A program made the position numbers and the translations under genes. A stretch of DNA of 21,960 bases from DASSKF01 sp035690725 (GTDB taxonomy: Bacteria; Actinomycetota; Actinomycetes; Actinomycetales; Dermatophilaceae): the NCBI GenBank assembly GCA_035690725.1, contig DASSKF010000092.1, forward strand, positions 1-21,960, written 5' to 3'. Below the pieces are notes generated by a model. The model was not told the DNA's origin. It saw only the letters and a program-made list of their open reading frames with translations, and ran no database searches. Positions 19,928 through 21,960 of the stretch are shown piece after piece (the stretch's first letter is position 1; the number at the start of each line of letters is the position of its first letter).

Positions 19928-21183
19928 CCGCTCCGGCCGCTCTCGCGCTGTGCGTCGGCCCCTTGGGTCTCGCGCTGCTCGTCGGCGTCCGCGGCGTCGC
20001 GCTGCTCCTGGTCGGCATCCTCGCTCTCCTGCTCCCGCTGCTCCTGCTCGCGGTTCTCCTGCTCCCGCTTGCGCTCGCGCTCCTCGACCTCCTCGATGCC
20101 GTGGCGACGCACGTAGGTGTGCAGGACCCGACCTGCCGAGACCGCGACCTCGCTCGCGAGGATGCGGCGGCGCGCGTCGGTGAACTCGACCTCTTCCAGC
20201 TGCCGCATCAACCGGTCGACCGCCTCCTGCGCGTGCCGGGTCCGGGGCGAGTCCGGCGTGGCCTCGTGGGGGTGGGCGAGCACGTCGGCCAACGCGTCGA
20301 GCGTCTCCGCGGCGCCGTCGCGCAGCTCGTGCATGAAGATCGGGCTGTCCCCGGTCTCGAACTCGGTGAGGGTCAGACCCACGTCCTCGATGAGGAAGCT
20401 GCACCGCTCCAGCGCCTGCGCCAGCTCCAACAGGTCGTGCTGGACGCCGGACCAGCGGCGAGACCGAATGTTGCCCCGTTGGGATCGGAGCGCCTGGTTC
20501 CACATGTCGCGCATCTCCCGTCGCGGCTCGTCCAGGCTCTGCAGGGACTCGCGCCAGCGCGCCCGGTCCAGCTCGCCCCCCTCCTGCAGCACCAGCGCCA
20601 TCTGCTTGAGCTGCTCGACGATGCGGAGCCGCAGCGCGTGGACGACGTTGTCCAGGTCGTGGAGGGACATCTGCGGGAAGAGGAGGACGTTGGTCAGGAG
20701 GCCGATGGCGGCGCCGAGCGGCAGCTGCGTGACGTAGCCGATGACGTAGCCCTCTGTCTCCGGCTCGCTGGCGGTCAGCACGAACAACGCGGCGAGGGGA
20801 ACCCAGGAGCGCTGTTCGCCGAACCAGCCGACCGCCGCAATGGCGGTGCCGACCCCGATGACCAGGGCGACGCTGACGGCGTCCGGCCACGCGATGAACA
20901 TCGTCAGCACCGCGAGCCCCACCCCCACGAGGACGGCCGCCACCGCCTTGGCGCCCTGCAGCACGGAGTCGGCCACGGCGGGGTAGATGACCGTGACGGC
21001 ACCGAGCGGGGCGTAGTACGCGTACTGGTCCAGCGGCCCGGGGAGCGCGTTGCCGGCGGCGTAGGCGACACCGGCCGCGAGGGCCGTCTTGAAGACGCGA
21101 ACCACCAACGGGTGGTGCGCGAGGCCGCTCGCCCGGGCGGCGTTCGCGTCACTCGCCTCGTAGCGTTCCTCGATCCCGGTCAC
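19924..21183 (-). CDS. FUSC / aromatic acid exporter family membrane protein
   Basis: A 419-residue inner-membrane protein. After a soluble N-terminus, residues from about 28 to 172 hold about six hydrophobic helices (for example VFKTALAAGVAYAAGNALPG, AVAAVLVGVGLAVLTMFIAW and YVTQLPLGAAIGLLTNVLLF), typical of the FUSC/ArAE fold. A long helical cytoplasmic domain follows (LQSLDEPRREMRDMWNQALR). The last ~60 residues are an unusual tail made almost only of E, Q, R, D and A, probably coiled or disordered. Members export aromatic acids or are of unknown function; the substrate is not visible. GTG at 21183 is taken as start. The gene shares the CTAG stop region with pepC, so the two run tail to tail without a terminator. 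A 6-4-6 inverted repeat lies 41 bp upstream. Confidence 0.82.
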   Translation of the reverse strand: MTGIEERYEASDANAARASGLAHHPLVVRVFKTALAAGVAYAAGNALPGPLDQYAYYAPLGAVTVIYPAVADSVLQGAKAVAAVLVGVGLAVLTMFIAWPDAVSVALVIGVGTAIAAVGWFGEQRSWVPLAALFVLTASEPETEGYVIGYVTQLPLGAAIGLLTNVLLFPQMSLHDLDNVVHALRLRIVEQLKQMALVLQEGGELDRARWRESLQSLDEPRREMRDMWNQALRSQRGNIRSRRWSGVQHDLLELAQALERCSFLIEDVGLTLTEFETGDSPIFMHELRDGAAETLDALADVLAHPHEATPDSPRTRHAQEAVDRLMRQLEEVEFTDARRRILASEVAVSAGRVLHTYVRRHGIEEVEERERKREQENREQEQREQESEDADQEQRDAADADEQRETQGADAQRESGRSG

Positions 21184-21223
21184 GGCCCGCCTCTACCCAG
21201 ACGGGGTGGGGCACAACACGCAC

Positions 21224-21239
21224 AGGTTGCCGCCAACCT
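21224..21239. promoter_or_regulatory. Inverted repeat AGGTTG-CCGC-CAACCT upstream of the FUSC gene
   Basis: A perfect 6-4-6 inverted repeat in the 78-bp gap between the oxidase stop and the FUSC start, both genes being on the minus strand. It could be the oxidase terminator or a FUSC operator. The AGGTT...AACCT halves recall DtxR/IdeR boxes, but the spacing is 6 rather than 5. Confidence 0.35.
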
Positions 21240-21261
21240 CAGCCGGGCAGGCCCGGGACGG

Positions 21262-21960
21262 TTACTCCCGCTGACCATCCGCCGACCGTCGCAGCACCGT
21301 CGCCTGCCTGAGCTGCGCGACGTCGGAGCACCCGAGCAGGCACATCGTCAGGTCGAGCTCGGCCACCAGGTTCTCGATGACCTCCCGCACGCCGCGCTCG
21401 CCGCCCGCCGCCAGGCCATAGGCCCAGGCCCGTCCCACGAGCACCGCATCGGCGCCGAGGTGCAGCGCCTTGGCGACGTCGGTACCACCGCGCACCCCGC
21501 TGTCGAGCAGCACCGGCACCGCGCCGTCGACCGCATCGAGGACACGCGGAAGCGCCTGCATCGACCCGATCGACCCGTCCACCTGGCGACCGCCGTGGGT
21601 GCTGACGATGATGCCGTCGACGCCGTGCTCGACCGCGAGGCGCGCGTCGTCCGGGTGCAGGATCCCCTTGAGCAGCAGGGGGAGGGACGTCCGCTCCCGG
21701 AGCCACGCGAGGTCGCGCCAGCTGATCGAGGGCCGGGAGTAGATGTCGGTGAACAGCTCCACCGCGGTGCGCGCCAGCGGGGAGCGCAGGTTCTCCCACA
21801 GCGGTCCCGGGTGCCGTCGCGCGATCGACAGCAGGGTCCGTATGGCGGCCACGCTCACCCTCGTGCCCGTCCCCCGGTCGGGCTCCTGCTCGGCCGCGGC
21901 TGCTCGATCCCGGACGAGCCGGCGGAAGACGGGGTCCGAGGTGTACTGCGCGATGCCCTG
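21262..21960 (-). CDS. FMN-dependent alpha-hydroxyacid oxidase, C-terminal part (window edge)
   Basis: The frame is open to the window end, so the N-terminal part lies outside. The visible 232 residues begin QGIAQYTSDPVFRRLV and include LPLLLKGILHPDDARLA (active-site Lys), DGIIVSTHGGRQVDG (catalytic His and Arg), VPVLLDSGVRGGTDVAKAL and DAVLVGRAWAYGLAAGG (FMN phosphate binding). This is the alpha-hydroxyacid oxidase TIM barrel. The QGIAQYTSDPVF and STHGGRQVDG wording is closest to lactate 2-monooxygenase-like actinobacterial proteins, which oxidise lactate or related 2-hydroxyacids. L-lactate dehydrogenase (quinone) or glycolate oxidase are alternatives. The stop is TAA at 21262-21264. A GTG at 21858 inside the gene is not the start, because family sequence continues before it. 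Confidence 0.9.
   Translation of the reverse strand, partial: QGIAQYTSDPVFRRLVRDRAAAAEQEPDRGTGTRVSVAAIRTLLSIARRHPGPLWENLRSPLARTAVELFTDIYSRPSISWRDLAWLRERTSLPLLLKGILHPDDARLAVEHGVDGIIVSTHGGRQVDGSIGSMQALPRVLDAVDGAVPVLLDSGVRGGTDVAKALHLGADAVLVGRAWAYGLAAGGERGVREVIENLVAELDLTMCLLGCSDVAQLRQATVLRRSADGQRE

Noticed and set aside
21181..21195. Leaderless promoter TAGAGG-N6-GTG for the FUSC gene
   Set aside because: The spacing fits, but the last base of the -10 box is not T and no -35 is seen; too weak to list beside the better examples.

Overview
The window is about 22 kb of very GC-rich DNA with actinobacterial gene order and promoter style: TANNNT -10 boxes, many starts 6-7 nt after a -10, GTG starts, and hairpin terminators with poor T tails. 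Gene content and the recurring GGCATAC heptamer suggest a high-GC actinobacterium, perhaps of the Intrasporangiaceae type. The family assignment is inference; no rRNA or complete marker was available.

Positions 71-7132 hold a conserved chromosomal block: a TIGR03936/DUF2344 protein, RNase E/G, ribosomal proteins L21 and L27, the ribosome-assembly GTPase Obg, and ProB (overlapping obg by 4 bp). A large APC-type amino acid permease (7234-9117) follows and separates proB from proA. Directly after it lies a perfect 23-bp inverted repeat plus a direct repeat. Then come proA, a 60-residue single-span membrane protein, nadD, rsfS and a histidine phosphatase (9272-12458). These genes serve RNA processing, ribosome assembly, proline synthesis and NAD synthesis.

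Convergent to this block is a 2H-phosphoesterase (RNA ligase-like) gene. Next is tRNA-Ala(GGC), and then a minus-strand CitB/DcuR-type response regulator with its CitA-type histidine kinase. The kinase has lost its sensor half. It abuts, with no intergenic DNA, a plus-strand citryl-CoA lyase/citrate-synthase-like gene that lacks its start. I read position ~14905-14920 as the scar of one deletion, or a misassembly, that removed the 5' ends of two divergent genes.

From 15691 on there are a 41-codon mini-gene with its own palindrome, strong ribosome-binding site and terminator; an adenylate-forming enzyme whose P-loop lysine is replaced; a Dps ferritin behind a perfect 7-1-7 Fur-type dyad; a C1B cysteine aminopeptidase (PepC); and, on the minus strand, an aromatic-acid-exporter/FUSC membrane protein and the 3' part of an FMN-dependent alpha-hydroxyacid oxidase cut by the window edge.

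I saw no phage, transposase, CRISPR or defence genes. The most interesting signals are the double-truncation junction, the intergenic repeat at 9132-9219, the mini-gene unit at 15791-16072, the dps operator, and a frame-independent GTATGNC/GNCATAC motif scattered through coding DNA.
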